Numbered from the stretch's first letter, positions 1 to 7,943 are shown. The stretch is DNA of 15,601 nt from Niastella sp. (GCA_021154515.1 JAJKIL010000303.1:1-15601); one strand, 5' to 3'. Notes: generated from the letters alone by a model not told the origin. A program made the numbers and translations.

Positions 1-65
1 ATAAAGGAGAAAACCCGGTGACGCCACAGGTTCCTGAATGCGATCTTGAAATAATTCTTTAGCAT
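1..65 (-). CDS. FtsX/MacB-type ABC transporter permease, N-terminal fragment (cut by window edge)
   Basis: On the minus strand an ATG at 65-63 opens a frame that stays open to base 1 and encodes 21 residues, beginning MLKNYFKIAFRNLWRHRVFS. This matches the start of the permease just upstream (MIKQYIRIAFRNLAQQKV...), and the pattern 'YxxIAFRNLxxxKxxS' before the first membrane helix is typical of the ~800-residue Bacteroidota permeases of this family. The gene is therefore a second permease of the same exporter cluster, 90 bases downstream of the first one's stop. Such permeases often occur in tandem. The rest of the protein lies outside the window, so its integrity cannot be judged. Confidence 0.8.
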   Translation of the reverse strand, partial: MLKNYFKIAFRNLWRHRVFSF

Positions 66-155
66 ATGTTGGGTCTTGTTACGTGAATGGTCAATTTATC
101 TCTCCTAAGCTTCTTCTTCCTTGTTAACTCGTCAACTTGTTAACTGGTCAACTTA
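66..155. other. Intergenic gap between two permease genes, carrying an octamer array
   Basis: These 90 bases hold an octamer array (122-153) and a pyrimidine-rich stretch (CTTCTTCTTCC, 110-120). I see no hairpin followed by T residues, so the two permeases could still share a transcript. Confidence 0.5.
122..153 (-). repeat. Octamer tandem array 1 (AGTTRACN x4)
   Basis: Read on the minus strand, two bases after the permease stop codon (TAG, 158-156), the units are AGTTGACC, AGTTAACA, AGTTGACG and AGTTAACA, followed by AGG and then a GAAGAAG purine run. The array belongs to the same family as those at 6465-6512, 13798-13821 and 13999-14030. Orientation is the same, relative to the preceding gene, as in the arrays after the response regulator and the outer-membrane protein. 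Confidence 0.9.
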
Positions 156-2576
156 CTACTCATTTCTCAAGGCTTTCACCGGATTGGCCATCGCTGCCTT
201 TATGGCCTGCACACTTACGGTGGTAACGGCTACCAGCATGGCAAAGCCGCCGGTTAGTGCAAATACCTGCCAGGTAATATTTATCCGCCAGGCATAAGCC
301 TGCAACCAGTTGTACATGATATACCAGGCGAGGGGAGTAGCTATGATCAACGCTACCGTTATCAACTTTACAAAATCTTTCGACAACAAGCCAACTACCT
401 GGGTTACAGTTGCACCCAATACTTTACGGATGCCAATCTCTTTCGTCCGGTTCAGAGCAGCAAGGGCAGCCAGTCCGAACAAACCCAAACAGGCAAGGAA
501 AATGGAGATGCCACCAGCCCAGCTGGCGATGGAGCTCCAACGGGTCTCATTTTTATAAAAGTTGTCGAATTTCTCGTCTACAAAACTGTATTCAAAGGGG
601 GCATCGGGCACCAGTTTCTTCCAGGTGTTGTTCAATAAGGCAAGCTTACTGCCCGGGTCACCTGCCTGCAGGCGTACAAAAATGCGTGATGCCTGCAATG
701 CTGAGGGCCGGTAAAATAGTTGTGGCCGTACTTTTTTGGTCAGGTCTTCGAAATTGAAATTACGCGTAACGCCAATGATCGTTTTGGTGCGCTGGTTTCC
801 TTTTGCATTCAATAGTTGTGCGCCTATTGCTTTTTCGGGCGTGGTGCCTAGTATATTTTGTACCAGGGCTTCGTTCACGATCACTGCATCGACGGTGTCT
901 GATGACATGGCCGGGTTGAAGTTGCGGCCTGCTATCAGTTGCATGCCCATAGTATTTAAATAATTATAATCACCGGGGTATTGAATAACGCCCTGTAAAT
1001 CGCCTTTATAATCCCGAAAACCGGCGCCCATTTGTCCTTCCCCTGCGCCAAGACCCATTTCTGATGCCGTTACGCCTAAAATGCCTGTACTGTTCTGGAT
1101 GGCTTGCTTATATAAAGGGTATATTTTTTTGTCGATGTGTCCGGTATTGATCATGACCAGGTTCTCTTTATTGAGCCCAATATTTTTGGTGCGCATGTAA
1201 GCGATCTGTTGCAGCATGATAATGGTGGAAATGATTAACCCAATCGATAATACAAACTGCAGGGTAACAAGTGAACGGGTAAACAGGTTGGAACCGCCGA
1301 TGCGGATGTTCTTTTTTAATACTTCTATTGGTTTGAAGGAAGACAATACAAGCGCGGGGTAACTACCTGCCAGTAAGGCTACCAAAATGGTAAGGCCAAT
1401 TAACAGCCAAACTAATTCAGGAAAACGGCTGAGTGAAAAAGTTAACTCCCGGTCTGCCAGTTGATTGAAGAATGGTAATAGCAGAGACGCCAGCAGCAGG
1501 CCCGTAACGGCGGAGAACACACTTAACAGAAAGGATTCCGCCAGGAACTGCCCAATAAGTTGTTTACGCTGGCTGCCCATTACTTTACGCACGCCTATTT
1601 CTTTTGCGCGGCCCGCCGAACGGCCAATGGCCAAAGTAGTAAAGTTGATACAGGCTATTAGCAATACAGCCCCTGCGATGGTGATCAGGATCCAGATATT
1701 TTTGGGATCGTTACCGCCACCGATCTTCGGATTCATATGTATATCCCGCATCGGTTGCAACCTGAAGCTGTTCGGGGTTTTTTCATTTGCTGCTTTTGTT
1801 ATTTTGTACTGGTATTCTTCCGGATAATATTTCCTTCTGAACAGATCAAGGCGATCTTGTTCACTGGCCAGCCGGCTGCCAGGTTTCAACAGCACGAATG
1901 CCTGGATGCCGATGGTCATATACCAATCTGTACTGCTTTGCTGCACCATAGGATCGTTGGTGATATGCTCAAAGCTGCCCAGCAGATCGAACTTTACCGA
2001 AGAGTTGGCCGGGATATCTTCCGCTACACCGCTGATGGTAAATAGTTCAAAAGCGGTATCGGTTTTTAGTTCCAGTGTTTTGCCCACTACATTGACAGTA
2101 CCAAAATATTGCAGGGCTTTTTCTTTGGTTATTACAACCTGGTTGGGTTGTTGTAAAGCCGTTTTGGTATTGCCATATACAAGAGGAAACGTAAATACGT
2201 AAAAGAAAGCCGTATCGGCATAAGTGATACTGGTATGAAATATTTTATTGTCTGCTTTTACAAAACAGCCATTGTCTTTTAACCGTACGGCATAGGCTAC
2301 ATCCTCGGGAAAATCACGTTTCATGGCTGCCGCAGCAGGGGTATAGGCCCCGCCATCTCCACCGGGTTCCCGTTTTCCGCCCTGCCACCATTCAACAATG
2401 CGGTAGATGCGACCGGCGTTCGCATGAAACCGGTCGTAACTGAATTCATGCACGGCATATAACAGGAATAAACTAAAGCAGGCGATGCCAACAGACAAAC
2501 CAAAGATGTTGATGCCTGACAACACTTTCTGCTGCGCCAGGTTGCGAAAAGCGATCCTGATGTACTGTTTTATCAT
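156..2576 (-). CDS. ABC transporter permease, FtsX/MacB type with two permease repeats
   Basis: Membrane subunit of an export-type ABC transporter of the MacB/FtsX superfamily. These proteins move substrates mechanically from the periplasm or outer leaflet rather than forming a classical channel. The 806-residue protein has an N-terminal helix (about 14-40, INIFGLSVGIACFSLFLLY), a large extracytoplasmic MacB-like domain, a first FtsX domain with three helices (about 295-420, containing KEIGVRKVMGS), a second periplasmic domain, and a second FtsX domain at the C-terminus (KEIGIRKVLGAT). The duplicated 'KEIGxRKVxGx' cytoplasmic motif contacts the ATPase. I chose the ATG at 2576 rather than the one at 2597 because it aligns with the start of the neighbouring permease fragment. 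It lies 79 bases downstream of the ATPase gene on the same strand. The substrate is unknown. Confidence 0.93.
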   Translation of the reverse strand: MIKQYIRIAFRNLAQQKVLSGINIFGLSVGIACFSLFLLYAVHEFSYDRFHANAGRIYRIVEWWQGGKREPGGDGGAYTPAAAAMKRDFPEDVAYAVRLKDNGCFVKADNKIFHTSITYADTAFFYVFTFPLVYGNTKTALQQPNQVVITKEKALQYFGTVNVVGKTLELKTDTAFELFTISGVAEDIPANSSVKFDLLGSFEHITNDPMVQQSSTDWYMTIGIQAFVLLKPGSRLASEQDRLDLFRRKYYPEEYQYKITKAANEKTPNSFRLQPMRDIHMNPKIGGGNDPKNIWILITIAGAVLLIACINFTTLAIGRSAGRAKEIGVRKVMGSQRKQLIGQFLAESFLLSVFSAVTGLLLASLLLPFFNQLADRELTFSLSRFPELVWLLIGLTILVALLAGSYPALVLSSFKPIEVLKKNIRIGGSNLFTRSLVTLQFVLSIGLIISTIIMLQQIAYMRTKNIGLNKENLVMINTGHIDKKIYPLYKQAIQNSTGILGVTASEMGLGAGEGQMGAGFRDYKGDLQGVIQYPGDYNYLNTMGMQLIAGRNFNPAMSSDTVDAVIVNEALVQNILGTTPEKAIGAQLLNAKGNQRTKTIIGVTRNFNFEDLTKKVRPQLFYRPSALQASRIFVRLQAGDPGSKLALLNNTWKKLVPDAPFEYSFVDEKFDNFYKNETRWSSIASWAGGISIFLACLGLFGLAALAALNRTKEIGIRKVLGATVTQVVGLLSKDFVKLITVALIIATPLAWYIMYNWLQAYAWRINITWQVFALTGGFAMLVAVTTVSVQAIKAAMANPVKALRNE

Positions 2577-2655
2577 GGCAACGATGAGGTTTAACATCGC
2601 CTTACTGCAAGGGATGGTGAACAGATAAAAGAAGCGATAAACTATATGGAACCTA

Positions 2656-3333
2656 CTACACCATGATGTTCTCTAACACAGTTTGTCCGTCGAGCATGCG
2701 AATAATGCGATGGCTGTACCGGGCATCGTGTTCACTGTGAGTAACCATGATGATGGTAGTGCCCTGTTCGTTCAGATCGGTTAACAGGGCCATTACTTCA
2801 TTACCATTGCTACTATCGAGGTTACCTGTAGGCTCATCCGCCAGTATCAGTTTGGGGTTGTTTACCACGGCGCGGGCCACGGCTACACGTTGTTGCTGAC
2901 CACCACTCAATTGTTGGGGGTAGTGATTGCGGCGATGCATGATCTGCATTTTATCGAGCACTTCTTCCACGCGTTTTTTTCGATCGACTGATTTAACGCC
3001 GGTATATATCAAAGGCAATTCCACGTTTTCGAATACGGTCAATTCGTCTATCAGGTTAAAGCTTTGAAAAACGAACCCGATATTATGTTTACGCAGGTCG
3101 GCACGTTTGCGCTCATTAAAATTGGCCACTTCAATATTGTTGAATAGGAAGCTGCCGTTATCTGGATCGTCCAACAAACCCAGGATATTCAGCAGGGTTG
3201 ATTTGCCACAACCCGATGGACCCATAATGGCTACAAATTCGCCTTCCTTAACATCTATGGAAATTTTGTTCAATGCTACGGTTTCAACCTCTTCGGTGCG
3301 ATAGATTTTTTCGAGATCCCGGATCTTTATCAT
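2656..3333 (-). CDS. ABC transporter ATP-binding protein, MacB/LolD type
   Basis: Cytoplasmic ATPase that powers the adjacent FtsX-type permeases. At 225 residues it has the usual length for stand-alone MacB/LolD-family ATPases. All motifs are intact: Walker A GPSGCGKST (38-46), Q-loop Q90, signature LSGGQ (142-146), Walker B LILADE (162-167), D-loop NLD (171-173) and H-loop H199. The sequence 'DEPTGNLDS' after Walker B is typical of the lipoprotein-release/MacB branch. It sits between the small secreted protein (29 bases upstream) and the permease, in one minus-strand operon with the HlyD-type adaptor. The substrate cannot be inferred from this subunit. Confidence 0.96.
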   Translation of the reverse strand: MIKIRDLEKIYRTEEVETVALNKISIDVKEGEFVAIMGPSGCGKSTLLNILGLLDDPDNGSFLFNNIEVANFNERKRADLRKHNIGFVFQSFNLIDELTVFENVELPLIYTGVKSVDRKKRVEEVLDKMQIMHRRNHYPQQLSGGQQQRVAVARAVVNNPKLILADEPTGNLDSSNGNEVMALLTDLNEQGTTIIMVTHSEHDARYSHRIIRMLDGQTVLENIMV

Positions 3334-3362
3334 GTGTTGTATGGTTTGAAGTTATGAGTTGT

Positions 3363-3560
3363 TTAAAAATTATTGAGAAAATGGTGGCCGGGCAGCAGGT
3401 CCAGGTCATCAATCATCAGCGCCACCTTTTTAACCGGTGTTGTTGTTACCTGTTTTACCAGTTTACCGGTGCAATGTACCCCGCCGCAATAATTGTTGGG
3501 CGAAGCTGCACCTGCGCCAATGAGCAACACAGCCAGTAAACAGATGATCTTTATTTTCAT
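3363..3560 (-). CDS. Small secreted protein of unknown function in the ABC exporter operon
   Basis: A 65-residue protein with a clear N-terminal signal peptide (MKIKIICLLAVLLIGAGAAS; cleavage probably after the AGA/GAA stretch). There is no lipobox cysteine at the cleavage site, so it is probably soluble and periplasmic. The mature part is about 45 residues and contains two cysteines in the motif CGGVHC, a short basic segment (KLVKQVTTTPVKK) and a hydrophobic/acidic end (ALMIDDLDLLPG). It fits tightly between the adaptor gene (25 bases upstream) and the ATPase gene (29 bases downstream), which supports its being a real gene of the operon. I do not recognise the family. It could be an exported substrate, an accessory factor or a spurious frame; signal peptide and spacing favour a real gene. 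Confidence 0.6.
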   Translation of the reverse strand: MKIKIICLLAVLLIGAGAASPNNYCGGVHCTGKLVKQVTTTPVKKVALMIDDLDLLPGHHFLNNF

Positions 3561-3585
3561 GTTGGTTGGTTTATTGGTAAAATGA

Positions 3586-4842
3586 TCATTCTTTCTTCAG
3601 TACTAATTCCTGCATTTTATCATAATTCTCATAGCTGGAGGTAACCACCTTATCACCGGGTTTCAGGCCTTCCAGCACTTCATAATAATCGGGGTTCTGA
3701 CGGCCCAGCTGAATATTGATCCGGGAAGCGATCTTTCCATCATCACTTACTTTAAAGATCCAGTTACCACCGGTGCTTTGGAAGAAACCGCCTTTGGGCA
3801 CCAGGATGGCCTGTGTTTCATCGCTCAGCGCCAGTAAGATCTGTAACGTTTGACCCCGGCGGATATTCTTTGGCACTTCACCCACAAACTCCATATCAAC
3901 CTGGAAATGGCCACTTACTACCTGGGTATATACCTTTTTGATCTTGAGTTTGTATTCTTTGTCCACCAGGGTAAATTTAGCCGTTAAACCGGTAAATACA
4001 TTGGTGATGTAGTGTTCATCAATATCGGCCCTGATCTTGAAACCGGAAGCAGCATCGATTTGTCCGAGCCGGATACCGGCGCCAATGTTCTGACCAATTT
4101 CCGCATCGAACGAAGTCAGTTGTCCGGCAATAGGAGATTTTACTACCAGGTCGCCCACTTTCTTCTTCATAAGCTCGAGCGCCTTTTTCATGTTCAGGTA
4201 CGATTGCTCGTTTTGCTGTAACTGTATTTTGTTGGTAGCGGAATCCTGCCGCATGATGTCTTCCGTTAATTTTTTGCGGCGTACCTGGTACTGATAGGCG
4301 TTTTCAGCCGACTGAAATTCCTGCGACCCGATCACTTTTTGCGAAAACAGTTTTTTATTCAGGTTATATACCCGTTCGGCTTCTTTCAGGGCATTATCAA
4401 CTTCAGCCATCTGGTTCAAACGGGCTACAGTATTTTGCTGGGCATTGTTACGGGCGATCTGCATTTGTGTCAATACATTGAACACACTGGTTTCCTGGTT
4501 GGCCAGGCTCAGTTCCAGGTCGGGGTTGCTTAATCGCAGAATGGGCTGGCCTTCCTGCATCATGGCGCCGTCTTCAACATATTTCTGTTCAACACGCCCG
4601 CCTTCCTGCGCATCGAGATAGATAGAAGTCTGGGGTAATACAATGCCGTTGATGGCGATGGTTACCTGGAAGGGGCCTTTTTTTACTTCACTGATGGTAA
4701 GGCGTTCCGTATCTACATTCAGCCGGCTTTTGCCGGAAGTGAAATAATAGCTGCCCAGTATCAGCAGGGCGATTGCAGCAATACCTGCAATGGTTACAAT
4801 CCGTTTAGAGGTCCATTTCTTTTTTGCAATAACTCTATCCAC
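3586..4842 (-). CDS. HlyD/MacA-family periplasmic adaptor (membrane fusion protein)
   Basis: Membrane-anchored adaptor that links an inner-membrane ABC exporter to an outer-membrane TolC-type channel. The frame is open to an ATG at 4911, but I place the start at the GTG at 4842 (418 residues). From there the protein begins with a basic stretch (DRVIAKKKWTSKR) directly before a single membrane anchor (IVTIAGIAAIALLILGSYYF), as in MacA-type proteins, and an A/T-rich leader precedes it. Next come a lipoyl-like half (EGGRVEQKYVEDGAMMQEGQ), a long helical hairpin rich in Q, N, E and K, the second lipoyl half (VKSPIAGQLTSFDAEIGQ) and beta-barrel and membrane-proximal domains (AILVPKGGFFQ). It is the first gene of the exporter operon and is divergent from the response regulator gene. 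No TolC gene is visible in the window. Confidence 0.92.
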   Translation of the reverse strand: MDRVIAKKKWTSKRIVTIAGIAAIALLILGSYYFTSGKSRLNVDTERLTISEVKKGPFQVTIAINGIVLPQTSIYLDAQEGGRVEQKYVEDGAMMQEGQPILRLSNPDLELSLANQETSVFNVLTQMQIARNNAQQNTVARLNQMAEVDNALKEAERVYNLNKKLFSQKVIGSQEFQSAENAYQYQVRRKKLTEDIMRQDSATNKIQLQQNEQSYLNMKKALELMKKKVGDLVVKSPIAGQLTSFDAEIGQNIGAGIRLGQIDAASGFKIRADIDEHYITNVFTGLTAKFTLVDKEYKLKIKKVYTQVVSGHFQVDMEFVGEVPKNIRRGQTLQILLALSDETQAILVPKGGFFQSTGGNWIFKVSDDGKIASRINIQLGRQNPDYYEVLEGLKPGDKVVTSSYENYDKMQELVLKKE

Positions 4843-4885
4843 TGTATTTATTTTTAATGTAATCCGAAGCGATACAGCATACCTC

Positions 4886-4899
4886 GCAACAATATGCCA
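4886..4899 (-). promoter_or_regulatory. Imperfect sigma-54-like promoter upstream of the adaptor gene
   Basis: The minus strand reads TGGCATATTGTTGC. It has the -24 (TGGCA) and -12 (TTGC) blocks of a sigma-54 promoter and lies about 44 bases upstream of the GTG start. However, the distance between the GG and GC pairs is one base shorter than the usual ten. The position is right and a predicted sigma-54 activator is encoded divergently, but the short spacing makes this only a candidate. Confidence 0.3.
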
Positions 4900-5025
4900 G
4901 AATATAAGCAATGTGATTTACAAGCTATTACACTGTAAAATGGTGTTCGGCTGTTCGCAACCAGTACAATAACTGTACGCTTTTGATACACTGGTGCAAA
5001 TCAGCTGTTGCTTCATAAAATATTG

Positions 5026-5057
5026 TTTGCTACGGCTTTGTAATTATGGTATAATTG
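5026..5057 (+). promoter_or_regulatory. Bacteroidota housekeeping-type promoter for the response regulator gene
   Basis: TTTG at 5026-5029 and TATAATTG at 5050-5057 are 20 bases apart and match the Bacteroidota primary-sigma pattern (TTTG around -33, TAnnTTTG around -7) with one mismatch. Transcription would begin near 5064, giving a leader of about 37 bases before the ATG at 5101. Confidence 0.5.
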
Positions 5058-5100
5058 TAGTGAAGAATGTTGCATAGAACCGAAATTTTTAAATAAAGTT

Positions 5101-6459
5101 ATGTTACTGAAGAACGCTACCATACTGGTGATTGACGATGACGTGGATGTACTGACTGCTGTGCGATTGCTGCTGAAAACAGAGGCAAAAGAAGTAGTAA
5201 CAGAAAAGAACCCCGAAAATTTGCGTTGGTTATTATCGAAGCAGCAATTTGATGTGATCCTGCTCGACATGAATTTCAACAGTTCCATTAATACAGGAAA
5301 CGAGGGGTTGTTCTGGTTGAAGAAAGTGAAGGAATTTAAATCAGAAGCAGCTGTCATCATGATCACGGCTTATGGCGATATTGACCTTGCCGTACGATCG
5401 CTGAAAGAAGGGGCTGCGGATTTTGTAGTAAAACCCTGGCACAATGAAAAGCTGATCATAACCATAAAGGATGCGTTAAAAAAGAAGGAGGGCAAATCCT
5501 CATCGCCTGCGCAGCGCAGTAACGATTCTATTATCGGGACTGAACTGCTGGGCGAATCGGAGATAATGAATGATATCTTTTATAAAATAGAAAAGATAGC
5601 ACCTACCGATGCCAACATTTTGATATTGGGTGAGAACGGGACCGGAAAAGACCTGATCGCTAAAGCCATTCACCAGCAATCGCTGCGGGCCAAGAAAGCC
5701 TATGTAAAAGTGGATGTGGGCGCCCTCACCGAAACTTTGTTTGAGAGTGAGCTGTTCGGTCATAAAAAGGGTGCGTTCACCGATGCGCGGGAAGACCGTG
5801 TGGGCCGTTTTGAGGCGGCTAATGGCGGTACGCTTTTTATGGATGAGATCGGCAATATCTCCCTGCATCAGCAAGCCAAATTATTAAGCGTATTACAGAA
5901 CCGGCAGGTGATTAAGCTGGGGACCAACGATCCGTTGCCGGTTGACATCCGGCTTATTTGCGCTACCAACGTTCCGTTAACTGAACTGGCTAATGAGAAC
6001 CGTTTCAGGAAAGACCTTATCTATCGTATCAACACGGTAGAGATCATGGTGCCACCCTTACGTAAACGCGGCAACGATATTATTTTGCTGGCGAGGCATT
6101 TCAGTCAGTTGTACAGCAATAAATACCTGAAACCGGTAATGGAGTTTGATGATAAAGCGATTGAGAAATTGCTGGCCTATCATTTTCCCGGTAACATCAG
6201 GGAATTGCAATATACCATTGAGCGGGCAGTGATCATGAGCGACGGGCATGTGCTGCAGGCAACGGATCTTATTTTCTCACCCATTGAATCAAATATGTCG
6301 CAGGAAAAAGAACCCGATGAACTAAACCTGAGTGCCGTAGAAAAGAATACCATTCTGCACGTAATTGAAAAACACAATGGAAATATTACCCGCGCAGCAA
6401 AGGAGTTGGGATTAACGAGGACGGCGTTGTATCGAAGGTTGAGTAAGTACGATATATGA
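5101..6459 (+). CDS. Sigma-54-type (NtrC family) response regulator
   Basis: A 452-residue transcription factor with three domains: receiver (about 5-125), AAA+ sigma-54 interaction domain (about 143-385) and a Fis-type helix-turn-helix (about 410-452, ending ITRAAKELGLTRTALYRRL). The receiver has the acidic pocket D12-D14, phospho-acceptor D56, T89 and K111. The AAA+ domain has Walker A GENGTGKD (177-184) and Walker B TLFMDE (244-249). The loop that contacts sigma-54 reads GAFTDA (224-229) rather than canonical GAFTGA. I recall GAFTDA as frequent in Bacteroidota members, so it is probably family-wide rather than a defect. It is divergent from the exporter operon and is followed by the histidine kinase gene, so it probably receives phosphate from that kinase and controls the exporter (inference). 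Confidence 0.95.
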   Translation: MLLKNATILVIDDDVDVLTAVRLLLKTEAKEVVTEKNPENLRWLLSKQQFDVILLDMNFNSSINTGNEGLFWLKKVKEFKSEAAVIMITAYGDIDLAVRSLKEGAADFVVKPWHNEKLIITIKDALKKKEGKSSSPAQRSNDSIIGTELLGESEIMNDIFYKIEKIAPTDANILILGENGTGKDLIAKAIHQQSLRAKKAYVKVDVGALTETLFESELFGHKKGAFTDAREDRVGRFEAANGGTLFMDEIGNISLHQQAKLLSVLQNRQVIKLGTNDPLPVDIRLICATNVPLTELANENRFRKDLIYRINTVEIMVPPLRKRGNDIILLARHFSQLYSNKYLKPVMEFDDKAIEKLLAYHFPGNIRELQYTIERAVIMSDGHVLQATDLIFSPIESNMSQEKEPDELNLSAVEKNTILHVIEKHNGNITRAAKELGLTRTALYRRLSKYDI

Positions 6460-6464
6460 GGGGA

Positions 6465-6512
6465 AGCTGACCAGTTGACGAGTTGATCAGTTGACGAGTT
6501 AACAAGTTAACG
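6465..6512 (+). repeat. Octamer tandem array 2 (AGTTRACN x6)
   Basis: Five bases after the response regulator stop codon begin six octamers: AGCTGACC, AGTTGACG, AGTTGATC, AGTTGACG, AGTTAACA and AGTTAACG, followed by AGG. This is the longest array of the family in the window. A purine-rich segment follows (6524-6554, GTTTGG then AGGAAGAAAG and CAGGAGGTTGACAG), and a similar segment precedes array 3. Confidence 0.9.
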
Positions 6513-6596
6513 AGGTGGAAGAAGGTTTGGAGGAAGAAAGCAGGAGGTTGACAGAGTGCCCCCTAAAAAATTAAACATTTACTTTAAATAATTAGC

Positions 6597-7940
6597 TTGT
6601 TCTATAAACGATTTGAATGGCGGATCATTTTTCAGGTGGTATATTTATTTATCACCCTGACCGTAGCTTCATTTTTTCTGGTGAAAGGCCGGTATGAATT
6701 ACTGGTAATTATGGTGCCGTTGATCATTTATGGCATAATTGCCATATTTCGCTTTCTACGAAAAGCGCATACCGAGTTGAACCAGTTTGTTGAATCGGTA
6801 CATTATCGCGATTTCTCCCGTTATTTCGATGTAAAGCATGCGCCTGTAGAACTTCAACCATTGCGTAAAGGTTTCAATGAGATCAATTCTACATTTAAAG
6901 TAATCAGTAAAGAAAAGGAAACGCAGTTCCAGTACCTGCAAAAAATTCTGGAGCTGGTTGATACCGGTATTTTATCGTACCGCGAGCACAACGGGGAAGT
7001 GGTGTGGATGAACGAATCGTTGAAACGGATGCTGCAACTGCCATATCTGAAAACCATTCATTCGCTGGCTCGTCGCGATGGGGAACTGTACCGGCAGGTG
7101 ACTTTATTAAAGCCAGGTGAAACAAAGATCGCTACTGCGCATAGCGAGAAAACATCATTTAAATTATTGATGTCTGCCACAGCTTTTCAAACCGATGGCA
7201 GCAAGTTTAAACTGATTGCTTTTCAAAACGTGAGTGAAGCATTGGATGAAACCGAATCAAAAGCCTGGCAAAAGCTGTTGAGTGTAATGACGCATGAGAT
7301 CATGAATTCCATTGCCCCCATCTCCTCATTGGCCGAAACGTTGAAATACCGGCTGCAACAATTTGCCGTGCGGCCTGAGCTGGAATCCGGCTCCATGGAC
7401 GACCTGGAATTAGGCATAGATACCATTAAAAGAAGGAGTGAGGGGTTGTTGAAATTTGCGGAAACGTATCGCAACCTGAACAAGATCACCACGTTGAACC
7501 TGAAGAAAATTTATGTGCGCGATCTGTTCGAAAACCTGCATCACCTGATGCAGCCTACACTGGATCAAAAGAACATTGAGATGGAGATCATTTTAAAAGA
7601 TCCCGATCTGCAACTGGATGCGGATACTAACCTGCTGGAGCAGGTGCTGATTAACCTGGTGGTGAACGCCATGGAAGCCGTGAAGGAACGGGAAGAACCG
7701 CGCATTATTCTATCCGCCTATTTTGCCAATAACCATAGAACGGTCATTAAAGTAGCAGACAACGGTACCGGAATGCCCGAAGAGGTGCTGGATAAAATAT
7801 TCATTCCATTTTTCAGCACTAAAAAAAGCGGCAGTGGTATTGGTTTAAGCTTATGTAAACAAATTATGATGCTGCACAAGGGTAATATTCAGGTGCAATC
7901 AATAGAAGGACAGGGGACTGCATTTATGATGCAGTTTTAA
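6597..7940 (+). CDS. Membrane sensor histidine kinase (partner of the NtrC-type regulator)
   Basis: A 447-residue inner-membrane kinase. Two adjacent helices (about 9-31 and 34-54) leave almost no periplasmic loop. They are followed by a linker, a PAS-like region (about 108-215) and the catalytic core: H-box SVMTHEIMNSIAPI with phospho-acceptor H233, N-box around N357 (NLVVNAMEAV), G1 box DNGTGMP from D388, F-box FIPFFSTK, and G2 box GSGIGLSL (412-419). The start is TTG at 6597. An in-frame stop at 6585-6587 lies just upstream, no ATG or GTG occurs between them, and a later ATG would remove the first helix. It lies 137 bases after the regulator gene, across an octamer array. With little periplasmic part it probably senses a membrane or cytoplasmic signal. 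Confidence 0.93.
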   Translation: MFYKRFEWRIIFQVVYLFITLTVASFFLVKGRYELLVIMVPLIIYGIIAIFRFLRKAHTELNQFVESVHYRDFSRYFDVKHAPVELQPLRKGFNEINSTFKVISKEKETQFQYLQKILELVDTGILSYREHNGEVVWMNESLKRMLQLPYLKTIHSLARRDGELYRQVTLLKPGETKIATAHSEKTSFKLLMSATAFQTDGSKFKLIAFQNVSEALDETESKAWQKLLSVMTHEIMNSIAPISSLAETLKYRLQQFAVRPELESGSMDDLELGIDTIKRRSEGLLKFAETYRNLNKITTLNLKKIYVRDLFENLHHLMQPTLDQKNIEMEIILKDPDLQLDADTNLLEQVLINLVVNAMEAVKEREEPRIILSAYFANNHRTVIKVADNGTGMPEEVLDKIFIPFFSTKKSGSGIGLSLCKQIMMLHKGNIQVQSIEGQGTAFMMQF

Positions 7941-7943
7941 AAT

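Noticed and set aside
4981..5020. Second sigma-54-like match (TGG...GC) on the plus strand upstream of the regulator
   Set aside because: Spacing is wrong and the -24 block is degenerate; a better housekeeping-type promoter lies at 5026-5057.
6465..6512. CRISPR array
   Set aside because: The octamers are directly adjacent without unique spacers and are far too short; no cas gene is present.
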